DNA of 64,000 nucleotides from Toxonevra muliebris (lineage: Eukaryota; Arthropoda; Insecta; Diptera; Pallopteridae): contig OY829326.1 in assembly GCA_963691655.1 (NCBI GenBank), positions 37,537,989-37,601,988 on the forward strand. Reading direction: 5' to 3'. A model generated the notes under the pieces. That model searched no databases, had not been told where the DNA came from, and saw nothing but the letters and a program-made list of their open reading frames with translations. Positions 34,395 through 46,215 of the stretch are shown here, in pieces (position 1 is the first letter of the stretch; each line of letters opens with the position of its first letter). A program made the translations under genes and the position numbers.

Positions 34395-34450
34395 ATTTGA
34401 ATGTGTTGCAATGTTTGTATCAGTAAACTTTAATATGCAAAAGGAATGTG
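34389..34450 (+). other. Possible RS-exon between ratchet point and cryptic donor
   Basis: The 62 bases between the AG at 34388 and the GTAAGT at 34451 would form the short exon that defines a recursive splice site and is normally skipped. If so, the host gene is on the + strand. There is no sequence similarity support. Confidence 0.4.
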
Positions 34451-34455
34451 GTAAG

Positions 34456-35389
34456 TTATTCAGGAATCTATAGAAAGAAGTGACATAAAACTTCAAAGCA
34501 GTAGAACTGAAAGGAAAAGAGTGGTTCAAGTTGTTTAAAAATTACAGTATCATTTATGTAATTTCAAAAATTTCAAGGTGAAATTCGAGGTTATGTGTTA
34601 TTTAAATAAATAAATATTTTGACAAGAAATTGAGGGTGAGGGGGTGAATGTTTGGTTTGAGAGAGGCAATTATTTGATCAATTCGAAGTTTGGTCTGTTT
34701 CTTTCAACAAAATCTATCTAAAATTTGTTCCCATTTTAAAATGATTGAAATTAGTGCAGAACACTTTTAGCCTAAGTCTGACTTTTACTGTTAGGATCTT
34801 CATTTGTATACCTAAATCTCTCCCCACCCCTATTTTCTCTAACTATAAAGTTATATACGAATAACTCTTTTGATAAAGTAAAATGGAGAATTTTGAAAAG
34901 CAATCTTCAAATTTACAATAAATGTGTTGCGTGCACTTCTAAAGCTCAAACTCCTAAGAAGTTTCGGATTGAGATTTTACGAGAATAGTGCTCAACTAAA
35001 GTTTTAACTTTCATTATAGCCGGTATTTAATCTTTCTGGTATCTAACAAAGTATAACGTACAGGTCTTGTAAAACTTCTGGTAACTTAGAATTAATACTA
35101 AGTACTAACAGTACAAAGCCTTGAGAGAAAGAAAAAAAGTGAAAAAACAGATAAATTGTGAAAAAATAAGTTTTACTCGAGAAATGGTCGCAAGATAACG
35201 GTGTAGGCTTACGAAGAGTAATGAAAGGCGGTATCAAAATTTCGGAAAGCGCTAAACGCAGTACGGCTCTATAAAATAAGGGAAGCGTGTAGTATCTTAG
35301 AGTCGACAAACATAACATACTTTTGAGTTAAATTGAAATTGCAGCAATATGAATTTCGCTGTTTTGATTTCAATTTCACTTGAATGTGA
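34456..35389. other. Non-coding stretch
   Basis: No supported gene. The minus-strand ORF at 35043-35318 (91 codons) has no recognisable domain. Confidence 0.5.
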
Positions 35390-35890
35390 AATTCAGATCA
35401 TGGCTGAATGTTTGTGTTTAGATCCTTTCACTCCTGGCGCCCCGCACCATAAAACAAATGATTGCCAAGCTGCGATTAAAGCTCTGATTTCCTTTGTAAT
35501 CAGATCTAAACTAGTCTCACAGTGCAAGGAGCACCTTTTTAATTAAGAAACATAACCAACATATCTCTCTCTCATTGGATTCCAGGTCATAGAACCATTG
35601 AGAAAAATGTTAAAGGCGACTTCCTTTCAAGGCCAGGATTCTCCAGCATAACTCACAAGTAGAACACGGTCCCATTCCGCTAAAAGACGTTTAGAGAAAT
35701 ATCCAGAGACACGAAATCAGTGAAGAAGAAACCTTCGAGCATTTACTCTGTAAAGGCCCGGCCTTCTCAAACGCCAGGCAACGTATACTGGGAAACCCGT
35801 ATTTCGACAAACTGAAAAAGTTTTCCAAAGTAAAATTTAACGAATTGACCGCGATGAAGGATCTCTCTCCGTAATAAAACAATAAGCAGT
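35390..35890 (+). pseudogene. Non-LTR retrotransposon 3' fragment (RNase H and knuckle)
   Basis: NDCQAAIKALISFVIRSKLV (35457-35516) matches the third acidic block of non-LTR RNase H. SLIGFQVIEPL is the shifted equivalent of the WIPGHRTIE block (35576-35606). After more frameshifts come EISEEETFEHLLCKGPAFSN (35712-35771), the HxxxC part of the C-terminal knuckle, and LGNPYFDKLKKFSKV. At least three frameshifts or stops make it an old relic. It is separate from the better copy at 36170-37876. Confidence 0.7.
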
Positions 35891-36169
35891 TGATACAATA
35901 CTGCCAGCTATAGGACAATTATGCAAAGTGATTGATAATACAGGGGAAACTGTGTTCGACAGCGCTTGGAGTAGCAGTAATGTATGTGACCCTTCTCATT
36001 ACGACTGGACCTACGAAAAAAAAAAACACTAAAACGAGTTTTCTAATCCTTGACAAATCAATTCGAATAATGGCTGGATTGATCACGCTGTACTGTATCA
36101 TTAGAACTATGCTTCATGAATGACAACAAGAGCTTAACAATTATAGCAAAAACTGTAGTGATGTGGAGG
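35891..36169. other. Spacer between two non-LTR relics
   Basis: No clear homology seen. It may hold degraded RT sequence of the next element (GGGGAAACTGTGTTCGACAG at 35943-35962), but I cannot support it. Confidence 0.35.
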
Positions 36170-36793
36170 AAACTGAATGGATCTAATAACTAACTACGCA
36201 AGAAGGATGGCTCGTTACTACCAACAATGACGGAAGTAACACGGCAGTTGTCTTCAGATGTTAAATATTAAGGGGTAACCTTAGACTGCAAACTGTTATG
36301 GAAGACGCATGTCGAGCTGAACGTCTCACGTGCACTGAAGGTTTTCTGGCAATGCAGGCGAGCTGCTGGCAAGACTCTGGTATACCGGTTATACATTGCT
36401 CTTGTAAGACCTATTTTCACGTATGCCTCTATGGTATAATGGAGACGAACTTTGGTTAAGTCCACAGTATCCTCTCTGATCAGGCTTCAGAGAAGTGTGT
36501 GCCTGGGTATCACTGGTGTAATGTGTACTACATCTGGTGATGCTCTCAATGCATGCCTTGCTCGACTTGCTTCCTCTGGATCTTCAAATCCGTAAAAAAG
36601 CGATGAGCGAGAAGCGGCCTACAGAATCCGGTTAATTGGAGTCTGGCATGTCGAGGCGAATAAGGGACACAGTCAGATTTACCACCAGTTGTCAGTGCAG
36701 TGCCCACTTTTCTTGATGCCCGTGGAGAATCACGTGTCTTGCATCCGCTTCCGATGAAGATGTAAGGAAAAATTCCCTGAGCGTCATCAATGG

Positions 36794-37264
36794 TTGAGTC
36801 CAGTGGTCGTACTCCGGGATATCCGTTATATCTTCTATATCAACGGATCAAAAACCTCAAACGGTACTGCATCCGGTTGGTACTTGGACGATGAGACCAA
36901 GTGCTCTTTTTCCACTGGACAGATAACGACTGTCTTATTAACGAAGGTTTTCGCTATCCTAGATGTGGCGTGCTGGATAATTGAGAGGGAATGGCGTGGG
37001 AAATTCATAGGCATCTGCAGTGATAGCCAAACTGCACTGAAGGCCCAAGTCAGCTCTTCAAAATCAGTCAGCAAGTGTAAGGCAAAGCTAAATAGTATTG
37101 CAAAGCACATCAAGTTATGCCTTATATGGTTTCCAGGACACTGTAGTATTGCAGGGAATGAATTAGCTGATGAACTAGCTAATGAAGTTTCTGCAATTTT
37201 TTCTTGGCGCAAGTTCTGGGGAGATCATGCGTTGGATCAACGATTTCGTGGGTTCTATCCATAG
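36794..37264 (+). pseudogene. RNase H domain with lost catalytic residues
   Basis: The 156-codon open frame contains IFYINGSKTSNG where family members have YTDGSKT, so the first Asp is Asn (36842-36844). LLTKVFAILD replaces QAEVFAI, so the Glu is Lys. ICSDSQTALK keeps the third Asp, and LIWFPGHCSIAGNELADELA is intact. Two of four catalytic positions are gone, so the domain is inactive although the frame is still open. RT sequence upstream and a continuation at 37182-37484 (THMTDMGVITDPSCQSC-type tail) lie in other frames. Confidence 0.82.
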
Positions 37265-37490
37265 AGAAAGATGGTCCGAGCTTGACTCCAAAACCGCAAA
37301 ATGCATCGTGAGACAACCTAACAGGAAATCAGTGGAATTTCTTTTCCAACTGAAAAGAAAGGACCTAAAATTACTGGTGGTTGCCATCACAAGGCGTAAC
37401 ACATGTGGTCAGCATATGACTGACATGGGCGTCATTACTGATCCAAGCTGCCAATCGTGTCTTGAGTACTATCTCTGTAGCTGAGACGTT
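37265..37490 (+). pseudogene. C-terminal tail of the R1-like element
   Basis: In the frame +1 relative to the RNase H: WSELDSKTAKCIVRQPNRKS, then TRRNTCGQHMTDMGVI and DPSCQSCLEYY. The CxxC half of the knuckle is present but the ETxEH...C half is lost at a stop at 37482. Confidence 0.75.
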
Positions 37491-37876
37491 CGCGAGAATC
37501 AAATTAGGGCTGTTGGGTAGTGATGTCTTGAGTATGAATAATGTCCATACTCATCCTCTTCCTGTGCTTCTAAGGTTCTTCAGTGAAACAAAGAAACTCG
37601 AGTTTGAGAGACCTTAGGCCTTTCTTCTTCACATTTATCCCCTCACATATCTTTCCTGTCTTTGTACTCTCTTCTACTGGCTCTATCTTTGAGATTAAGT
37701 GCTTTGGTTTAGTACAGCCCACCTTCAACTCTAAATAACTATATACTCTGTGAACTCCTTCCGCTCACTAGGTGCAAAATTTTTTCGACAACTTGGTAGT
37801 CATGAAGGTTGTAAAAAGTACCAACTAGTTACAAATTCAGATCAAATACCTTTCTAAACCTAATCTAACCTAACTT

Positions 37877-40800
37877 TTGGCTAAGGTTTATTGTATAGTT
37901 GACTACAGTCAGTCTACCGAAAAAGAGCTAGTTACATCAATTGTTTTAGAGCCATTTCTATACCAGATGAGTTCACTAAGGGTGGACTTTAAAATGTCTT
38001 ATGCAAAAGTTACTCAGTTTTCACGAAAAAACTAATATATGTAAATATTTCTGTCATTAGGATCCCATCTCTGGATCCCCTAAAAATAATAAATATTTAA
38101 TTTTATCAAAGCTCGAAACAAAGTGAACTTTTAAATTCTCTTGTCTAAACATTATTCCATAACTAATTTTAACATGAAATTTTTTTTGAAATTGGGATTT
38201 CGACGGAATAGATTTTTCAAGAAAAACTTCATAATCAAAAATCCACACAATAAACTTCAAAATATATGATCGGCAATAAGCGATCTAAAAAATAAATTTT
38301 TGAAGCCCATCTGCCTCTTCTCTCACATTTCCCTCTCCCACTGCTAATGCCAAAAACATGACGTCAAAAAAAAATTTCCTTTATTTAATATTATCCTTAA
38401 AATTACATAGGTACCTTAAAATTTCGCAAATAACTAAAAGAAAACAAAAAAAAAAAAAAACAATTCCGAATAATTGACAACATCACTGTAATTAAACTGA
38501 AAGGGTATTTAACCCCAAAAAGATAGAGAAGAAAAGAAATGGAAAAAAAAGAAGAAAAACTGAAAAATTATTTACATATAAAATTATTTGCGTATTTTTA
38601 ACGCAAGTCACGGTAAAGTGAATTAATGTAAAGTGAAAACAATGGGCGGTCTCATAATACACTGCACTGTAAGAGCAATAACAATCAGCAGCAGTGTCCG
38701 CAAAGGCCGCAGTGGTAGTAGTCGCAGCACTGACTACCAAGGTGAAGTTAATTTAAAACAACCCAACTACTTGCAGACTCAAAGGATTACCAACATGCTG
38801 TACCATGCTGAGTCAGGCCAAGGAAAGCCTACCTTTTTCATTAAAATAACGACAAACAAATGCCACCCTAAATAAGAGATATTTGCGAGAGATGCGAGTC
38901 GGTGGTAATATAATAGTGATAGCGGGGGATGGGGGTGTCAGAGAGAGGTTAAGTTTTTCTCGGGGTTTCTTCTTCTTCTTCTTCTCTTTGTTATTTGTAT
39001 TAACTAAAATTGTATAACCTTAGAAGAAATTGAATCGAAACCACTGAACGAAGAGACCAAAAAGGACATACACCAAAATCTGCATACGAAAATAATGAAA
39101 AGCAATTTTTCTTAAAATGGTTGACAAGCGAAACAACACAGCAACAAAACAAACAAGAAAAACATTACTACAACCATATTTTTGAATACTTCGAAAGAGG
39201 ACGGATGTATGAACTTTGGGCATTGGAATGGAATGAAGGCATAAGAATTCAAAAATGTCAGCAAATGAGAATGGATGAGTGGTTAAAATTTGGTTAGGTA
39301 AAAGAAAGGGACATAAAGCAAATTAATCTAATGACAACAACAACAAGGAGCAACAACAGCAGCAACATCAACAACATTTAAAAATAATTGTAGAAGTAGG
39401 TCCTGACAGTGTCACTAAGGTTAGACTCATACACAGATACTTGTACACAAAGGGATGGGGGAAGGGCACTAATACAAATACAAAAGACAACGAAAGCGGC
39501 ACAAACACGCACACAGTCATAGAATATCAAGTGCAATTTCTTTAATTAGACTTTTTTGCAAGTCACTTTATAATCATGAAGGAAACAAAAACAAAACAAA
39601 CAAAAAAATCTTCAACAGAAAGAAAAAGGAGGTGAGTGAAAAAATAATGGGATGCCCAAGTAAACAATAGTAAGTAGAAGTCACAAAATAATAAGGAACT
39701 GAAAGATTGTGTAACACTCAAAACCAAAAGCATAAATAGACGAATGAACGAGCCCCAGCAGCTAACTACTTTTGGCTCAATTAACTTTTCTTCATTTCTT
39801 GGCCGCTACTATTCAATGTTGTTGGCGTTGGCGTTGGTGTTGCTGTTGCTGCTGTTGTGAGTGACCGACAAATGACAACATTAATTTTTTATTTTTCATG
39901 TAGTTTTTCTTCAAGCTTTTGCCAAGACATAGACACAGATAGACAAACTCACACACACACACACACATTGAGCTCTACGACGACATTCATATAAAAGCAA
40001 CAGAGGCGCAAAAATTGTGACAACGCACGTGATTTTGATATAATTTCTTTCAAAAAGTGCGAAGCTAAAGTGAAGGACACGGAATGAAATGAGTTGGTTG
40101 AAATGTAGATAAACGACAAATGAATGAATGAATGAAGTAGATGGACAAACAAAAAAAAAAGAGAAATGATTTGAAATACAATTTGAGTTAAGAGTGAAAA
40201 TAAGAAGATGATGATGAAAAAGCGGAAAACTACTGCAGGACATTAGCGTTAACATAAAAGCTGAAGCAGCTTTTAGCATAATTAAGGAAAAATAGCAAAG
40301 CGAAAGAAAATTTGTTAGAACACTTGTGGAAATGTGCCTGCTTGAAGCGACTACTCGCTTCGGTTAAAGAGTTTAAGTGGATTGTATATATAAAAGCGAA
40401 ATTAAAACTAATTATTTTCAATTAATGTGCAGGTACTCGTGCAAATGAAATATTCTTTTGGTATTGGTATGAAATAAAAATCTATTTTTCATGCTTTTAG
40501 GATTTATTAAGGACCTGTAGAATGAAAAGGTTGGAACTTGAAGTTACTGTTTATTTAGAATTGTGAACAATTTTTGCTACTTTTCGTTCGTTTTTAATAA
40601 ACTTTATAGATATTTTTCGAATCCATTTCTTTGATATCACCAAAAAGAAAAATTATTAAAACTCTGACTGCAAATGTTATATACACAAACTTTATATAAC
40701 CTGACGTTGTTTCACTTTGAAGGGCTTAAGTTTTATGTCTATTCTTGGGATATCCTTAGAAATTTCTTTCAAATACCTGTAGACATCATTTTCCAATTTA

Positions 40801-41316
40801 GCAGGTCTGGCGTGACCATATTTCTGGAATACTGATGGTTAAATTTTCGGAAAAGCTCTGATTGTTTTGTGGGAAAAAATAATGCCGAAAGATTGTATTC
40901 TTAAGTTATTTACACAGCTCGAAATGAGTTGATTCTATGTTTGTCTGGTTCGAAGGGCTTAGCAGTTCCTCGGCCTATCACAGGATGTTTCTTTCATATG
41001 CTAGAACGCTAAATTTCTGGAAAGTTTCAGCCACTAGCGGGCATAAATCATGTGATATATTCACCGAGTAAAATTAACAATGTAATCACAACCTAATAGA
41101 GCTTTATTTTTGACTCAACTCACACTGGTCGCTGCCATAGGCTAAAAATAAAAAATCGAAGCCAAAAGTTTGGTACCAAATGTGTCATCTTTATTTCCTC
41201 TAAGAACAAGCTTTTCAAAAGTATAAACGTTTTGGTTTTATTATTGAGAGTATGAATGTATAAACTCGTATTTTTTTCGTAATTTGGACATTTATTGTGA
41301 AAAAGTGATTATAAAT
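37877..41316. other. AT-rich non-coding stretch
   Basis: No supported gene. An A run at 38445-38461, (TTC)n at 38967-38983, (CA)n at 39951-39966, and CAA/CAG-rich DNA at 39335-39375. A less AT-rich block at 38640-38840 has an 80-codon + strand ORF without recognised domain. The 122-codon minus ORF at 39911-40279 is Phe/Ser-rich and unconvincing. Confidence 0.5.
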
Positions 41317-41400
41317 TTATTCTTTAAAGTATTGTCCATCGTTAGCCACAACCTTTTCCCATCTTTTTCCAACGTTTTAAGATTCTAATCTGTTAATATT
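41317..41400 (-). pseudogene. Mariner-like transposase C-terminus, relic
   Basis: On the minus strand the end reads WEKVVANDGQYFKE followed by TAA at 41319-41317, preceded by LKRW in another frame. W(E/Q)KVV..DG.YF is the usual C-terminus of mariner transposases. Beyond the stop, TTTTTCACAATAAATGTCCA runs on toward a presumable terminal repeat near 41250, but no partner end was found. Confidence 0.5.
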
Positions 41401-42040
41401 AGCTGCCCGTGTTAGTGTTATCTCTTACTGACCAAAGCAAGCTTGTTGTTTTGGCTGTCTGGTGTGCAGCTGTAACTTTTTGTGCGGTGTTTTAGTTACG
41501 TTTCGACTAATACGGATTTGGTTATTCATTTAACTTTAAGTTCAGATTCTTTTAGAACGGGATAGCGAAAATTACGATATTAAAATCTGTTTTTGATTTG
41601 CTGAAATAACATTTATCACTTTTGTAATTTTTTATAAATAGCACCACAGTGTTACAAAATTTAGTGAAGTAGAAATACCTGGGAAGTGATACTATTTTTC
41701 TTGTAGGTCTTGTCCAGTAAAACAAGAGTCTGTATGCGAAATTCTCCAAACACCCCCAAAATGTTGATTTTCCGTTAAAAAAAAAAAACGTTTTTGCGCA
41801 CCTTTGCGCACTTATAAGCCTGTAACTTAGTTGATTATCAACTCAGTTTCAGTTTCTTAGCGGTTTTAGAAAGAAGAAACTTAGACCTTTGTAACAAGGA
41901 TCGTTACCTGGTTCCTTTTATTTTAGTTAGAGTATACTCAGCGAGTAACCAGGGTGCGTAATTAATAACTCACTATAGTTCGTTTCGATTGCCTTTGTTG
42001 TTCACTTGTTTATTCATATTCTTCACTGTTGTTTCTAATT
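41401..42040. other. Non-coding stretch
   Basis: No gene recognised. An A12 run at 41778-41789. Confidence 0.45.
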
Positions 42041-42350
42041 ACACTTGGTTACTTTTATTCTTGGTACCTCGTCCAGTCTTTGTTTGTTCCTTGTAGCCCC
42101 TCAATCGTCCCTCTCGGACGTTCGTTTGCCTTCGTTGGCGCTCGGTTTGGCCTTGTTGGCGCTCGTTTGCGTTCGTATGTTTCCTTTGCGGGTCTTCGTG
42201 ACACGGTGGCTAGGTCATTGTCGTTTGTTGTATGGTTCGTGGCAACTTCGTGTGTTCAATACACCAGGGTACGTGGATTCGACCCCCTGATGCCGGTTAA
42301 TACCTCAGCTGAAATCTTAATCTTGACGTAAGGACTTACGCCATATTATT
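42041..42350. other. Isolated G/C-richer block, possibly part of a SINE or solo LTR
   Basis: Base composition differs sharply from the surroundings. GACACGGTGGCTAGGTCATT (near 42199) and GTGGATTCGACCCCCTGATG (near 42272) look like an A box and a degenerate B box about 70 bp apart, and an ATTATTATT tail follows near 42344. The 100-codon ORF here (42029-42331) has no known domain. A fourth SINE type is a guess. Confidence 0.3.
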
Positions 42351-42779
42351 ATTTCCGTTCTGTGAAATATATATATTATTATTAATTAAATGTAAATGTT
42401 AATATATATTTTAACGGCATATATGTGCTAGTGGTTTAGGGTTGTGTGATTAAAATTACTGATAATTTTATGTCGTCACACCTTTTGAATAATATATATG
42501 TTTTTAAAGAAAACTTGAGAAATCTGTGTGTATTTGTTTGGCAAACACAATTTTTTTTCCACTTTTTTGCCTTTTTTCAATTTTGGCAATGTTTGTACAC
42601 ACAATTTTATATAGGAGCTATACTACTTATGGATTTATTCTAAAAACACGTTTATTAACAAGTAAAACGCAAGTTTGGTTTTAAAATAGGTAAGTAATTG
42701 ACTGAGTTATTAAACTTTTTATGAAAACAAAATTTTTGCAAAAATACAATTTGTGGCCATTCAACTCAAAAATGTGTGA

Positions 42780-42995
42780 TTAACCGTTATTTTTTTTTAA
42801 ATCAGCACCATCAGTTTCTCGTTGAAGTGACCAACAATATTCTGAAATCATTTTTATTTTATTTTTTCCTTCGAAGCGCTTGTCAATTGTAGCCATTTCT
42901 TGGTGAAAATGTTCGGCTCGTTCATCGCTGAACTGGCCCAGGTTATCTGAAAATAAGTCCAAATGCGAATGGAAGAAATTAATTTTTAAGGACAT
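42780..42995 (-). pseudogene. Fragment of a conserved transposon-associated protein (HSHLDFFPENLG-type domain)
   Basis: The 71-codon open frame begins MSLKINFFHSHLDLFSDNLG and continues SDERAEHFHQEMATIDKRFE and SEYCWSLQRETD. This closely follows a motif I recall in many arthropod and cnidarian hypothetical proteins: SLKIHFLHSHLDFFPENLG, ERFHQDI, DYCW.L.R. I believe it comes from a repetitive mobile element, but I cannot name the superfamily. The frame is open across the whole motif with no stop, unusual here; similarity ends upstream near 43010. There is no signal peptide or membrane segment. Either a recent fragment or a preserved one. Confidence 0.6.
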
Positions 42996-43010
42996 GGTAT
43001 TTTTTACTGT

Positions 43011-45680
43011 TGCACCGTGTAGTTGATATTTGAATTGATAATTTTCTTATTTTGTAAAACTGAATCTTATTCAAAACTTGTTATATCTAAAAAACAAATT
43101 GAGTACAATTTTTTTTTTTAATTTTTTGCTTATACGGGGTGGAAGGGTGTGCAGGAGTTCAATCACGCCCATTTTATCATATAATAATTTTCACATTGTT
43201 TTAAAGCAGTAACCAAAGTTTCACGTTTCTATCTCAACTGAAAGTATTTTTGGCCGCCGACTCCATACAAATCCGACCACTGTGCAACTGTTCAAGAAAC
43301 CTGAATCTTCATGCATATATATTGAGGTTAAACGCTTGTTTACAGCATAAAACCAACTCAAACTGACACTTTAATATTTGTTTGCTACACTTGTTTACAT
43401 ACCAATATTCTACAAAAACAAATGATGTAAGAAATAAAACAAAAGCAACAACAATAACAACAAACCAAAAAAAAAAAAAAAAAACAAAAAAAGACAATAA
43501 ATGCAACTTCATGAAATATTAAAACAATAAGCCAATAAGAGGCACCACTGGCCAAACAGAAAGATGCCAGCTGAGAAAATATATAATTTTTTATCTTATA
43601 CACGCACACAGGCACAAACACACATGCAGCACACGTTAACATACGAATACACTGACATTGTACATTGTTTAAATTAAAAGTTTTCATTCTTGTTGCTGTT
43701 TCTTTTTATTTCTATTTTTATTGTATTCCTGCTGCTGCATTTTTTTTATATCATTGTATGTGTGTGTGTGTGTGTGTGTGTGCGTGTCTGTTTTTGTTTG
43801 TCTTCCTGGACATGTACGTGAACGTGAGTGTGGATTTTGCAATGTTGCCAACATCATGTATTTTTGTCGTTTATCAAACAATTTGTCTTCTTGTTGTGTT
43901 TATTTATTTTACTGCTACCGCTGCTCCTATACTGCTGTTGCTCATCTGGAGGATATGCGCTCGTTTCTCAGTTGTTGGCGCAATCAGTTTAACGTTGAGA
44001 TGAGTGAGCGCAGCGCCATCACTCCTTGCATGTTAACTTTTTCTCTACTTTTTATTTTACTCATGCAGCAATGCTGGCACAATTGCTGTTATTGCTGCTG
44101 TTGCTGTTTCTGCTGTTGTTGGTGTTGCTATGCTGTCCAAATGAATGGCCAATATAAATTGGTTTCACTAACACATCACTCTTATCTCGCTCAACTGTTC
44201 ATCGTCATCGTTGTCGTGGTTGCTGACGACCACTGTCCACACACACACACACACACACACAGTCACTCGTTCACCTTCATCATCATTCCACATCATGCCT
44301 GTCGCTCACACAAACACACACACACTGTTGTATGCGTTCATGCATACACGCATTACAATCATCAGTATATGAATTTATGTGTCCTTTGACATGAAATTAA
44401 TTTATAATGTGTGCAGCTCATATGGTTTATAAGTTATTATGCTTTTAAACGAATTATAAAAATTAAGTGCACATAAATTTCCACTTCTGCGTTCATATTT
44501 CTGATGCTTTGCCCATTTGAGTGTGTTTGTGTAAATGCTTTGCCAAATTGTAGAAACACACTCTAATAAAATGGTTGCATTAATGAAATATTGTCTGTCG
44601 ATCTGTCTGTCTGTTGCTTTGTATATTTGCACATAAAAGCAAAAGTTATGTGCTGAATATTAAACAGTGTGTAGACATAATTTTGTTGCCTCCGTATTTA
44701 CCCTCTCCTCCAAAAAAAAAGAAAAAGATAATGAATGTGCAATATTTTTATTTAGTAATTTTCGCTGACAATGACCAACGATTTATAAATAAATATATAC
44801 TGGAATGACCTTTTCCAAAATTGGCCATAAATATTGTAAAAGTAATTGGTGGTTAAATTGCTCCTTTGGGGAATGTTCAATTTCGGAAACCGAAACGAAT
44901 ATGCGCTTAAATGGCTTGAAGTCTTAAGAAGAACGCTCTCGATAAAGCAAATAAATTTTAGTTGTGCATTAAAAATGGTGGTGCAATGATTGGAGTAGTC
45001 TATTAGCATTAGTAGCTCTTAGGTTCGTAGTTCACATGCCGCAGACTAGAAAAAGTATGTAATAAATTAGTTGCATCCATTTCTGGATATCACGCTTTTA
45101 GAAATATTGAAATTTTATGCCGGCGTTTCGAGTTAGATAATAAACAAAAAAGTATTCTTGTCTCGTATGTGGTTGTCAATTTCCACAATAATTACACTAC
45201 GTTTCAGTGAAAATATACTTTTCTCAGCACATAGTACAAATCAAGTAAGATAAATGCATACTAAGGTTTTGCAAGATCTGGACTTAGGTCCAAAAAACCA
45301 ATTTTCAAAAGTCTTACAAAATTTATGTCTATAACTTCATGAGGGGTTGCTCGATTTCAAATTTTGAAGAAGAAACATAGAAAAAAAAGCGCGTTATGCA
45401 TCTTTAAATCGATTTAAGACCAATTTATATGTTACCTTATACCAAGAAATATATAAAAATAAAAATTTCATTCAGTTTTGCTTTTAATCACTTATTTAAA
45501 TCTGACGAAATTTGGCTGCAGTATTGATCTCTTAGCTCTTTTTCATTTTTATTCAAAACGTAACTGATTTTTGAAAAAAAAGTATTATATTGCAAATTCC
45601 TAGTATGAAATTTTTTTTTTACTTAATTAGACCCACAATATGTACTATGTGTTGCGAAGAATATGTTTATTTTTTACTAC
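43011..45680. other. Non-coding stretch with microsatellites
   Basis: No supported gene. (TG)n 43757-43781, TGCTG/CTGTTG-rich DNA at 44075-44130, (CA)n 44238-44261 and 44306-44323. The 222-codon ORF at 43721-44389 is a Cys/His/Val-rich translation of these repeats. A weak B-box-like GGTTCGTAGTTC lies at 45021-45032. Confidence 0.5.
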
Positions 45681-45689
45681 ATTTATATC

Positions 45690-46215
45690 AACTCGCTTTC
45701 AATAGTGTCTGTCTGTCTGGCGGTCAGTCTGTTCGGGTGGAATCTTGCAAACGATTTTAAACAAACTTCCCGATGAGCTAGAGATTTGCTACTTTAAACA
45801 TAGCTCAGAACTGATTGACAATGCAATTGTAAACTGCTAATAGCGAAGCAAGAAGCATGAAAGTTTGGCAAAAAACAGAAAAGGAAAATATTTGAAATGT
45901 CTGGCGGTGAAAATAAGTGAAAATCATCGTTAAATATTCTTATAAAGAGTAAAAACTAAAAGCAATGCCTGCGATTGACCGCAATAACTGAGATCCATTA
46001 AAATGTTTCAGCTCTAGCTGCTGAGCAGTTTCATTGTGAATAACATCATAACGATATTAAACTGACTGGAGAATAAAACACAGCTAACATATATTTATAG
46101 ACACAACAATTATAGTACAGCATACTTTCAGGCTGGTGTATAAATATTATTATTGCACAATAATTATAGTACAGCATACTCTCAGGCTGGTGTATCAATA
46201 AAGAGTACGGTGTTA
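45690..46215 (+). mobile_element. LTR-like interspersed repeat (unclassified)
   Basis: GTGTCTGTCTGTCTGGCGGT (45704) followed by GGTGGAATCTTGCAAACGAT and GAACTGATTGACAATGCAAT is sequence of a type I recall as repetitive in flies. It ends with a 54-bp tandem duplication (46102-46200) and AATAAAGAGTACGGTGTTAA, resembling a polyadenylation signal near an LTR end. No paired LTR, TSD or gag/pol was found. Confidence 0.35.
46102..46200. repeat. 54-bp tandem duplication
   Basis: ATTATAGTACAGCATACT at 46109 and again at 46163, followed in both by (T/C)TCAGGCTGGTGTAT. The two copies differ at a few positions. Confidence 0.8.

Larger units (their letters stand above)
36170..37876 (+). mobile_element. 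5'-truncated non-LTR retrotransposon (R1-like), relic
   Basis: The RT C-terminal region VKY(stop)GVTLDCKLLW (from about 36259), VSRALKVFWQCRRAAGKTL and VRPIFTYASMV is followed by RNase H and a degraded tail; the 3' end reads AACCTAATCTAACCTAACTT, the same CTAAC type of tail as at 25158-26757. The two elements share layout but are clearly diverged. No target duplication was identified. Confidence 0.8.

Noticed and set aside
38633..38875. Possible exon of 80 codons
   Set aside because: Less AT-rich, with weak splice-like words (CTTGCAG, AAGGTGAAG), but no protein similarity recognised in either strand.
39911..40279. 122-codon minus ORF
   Set aside because: Phe/Ser-rich, overlaps a CA microsatellite, no motif.
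42029..42331. 100-codon ORF in the G/C-rich block
   Set aside because: No recognised domain and a second frame is equally open; composition effect.
43721..44389. 222-codon + strand ORF
   Set aside because: Cys/Val/His-rich translation of TG, TGCTG and CA repeats; no domain, no conserved pattern.
45010..45045. Additional SINE head at a B-box-like GGTTCGTAGTTC
   Set aside because: A box poor and no SINE body or TSD found.
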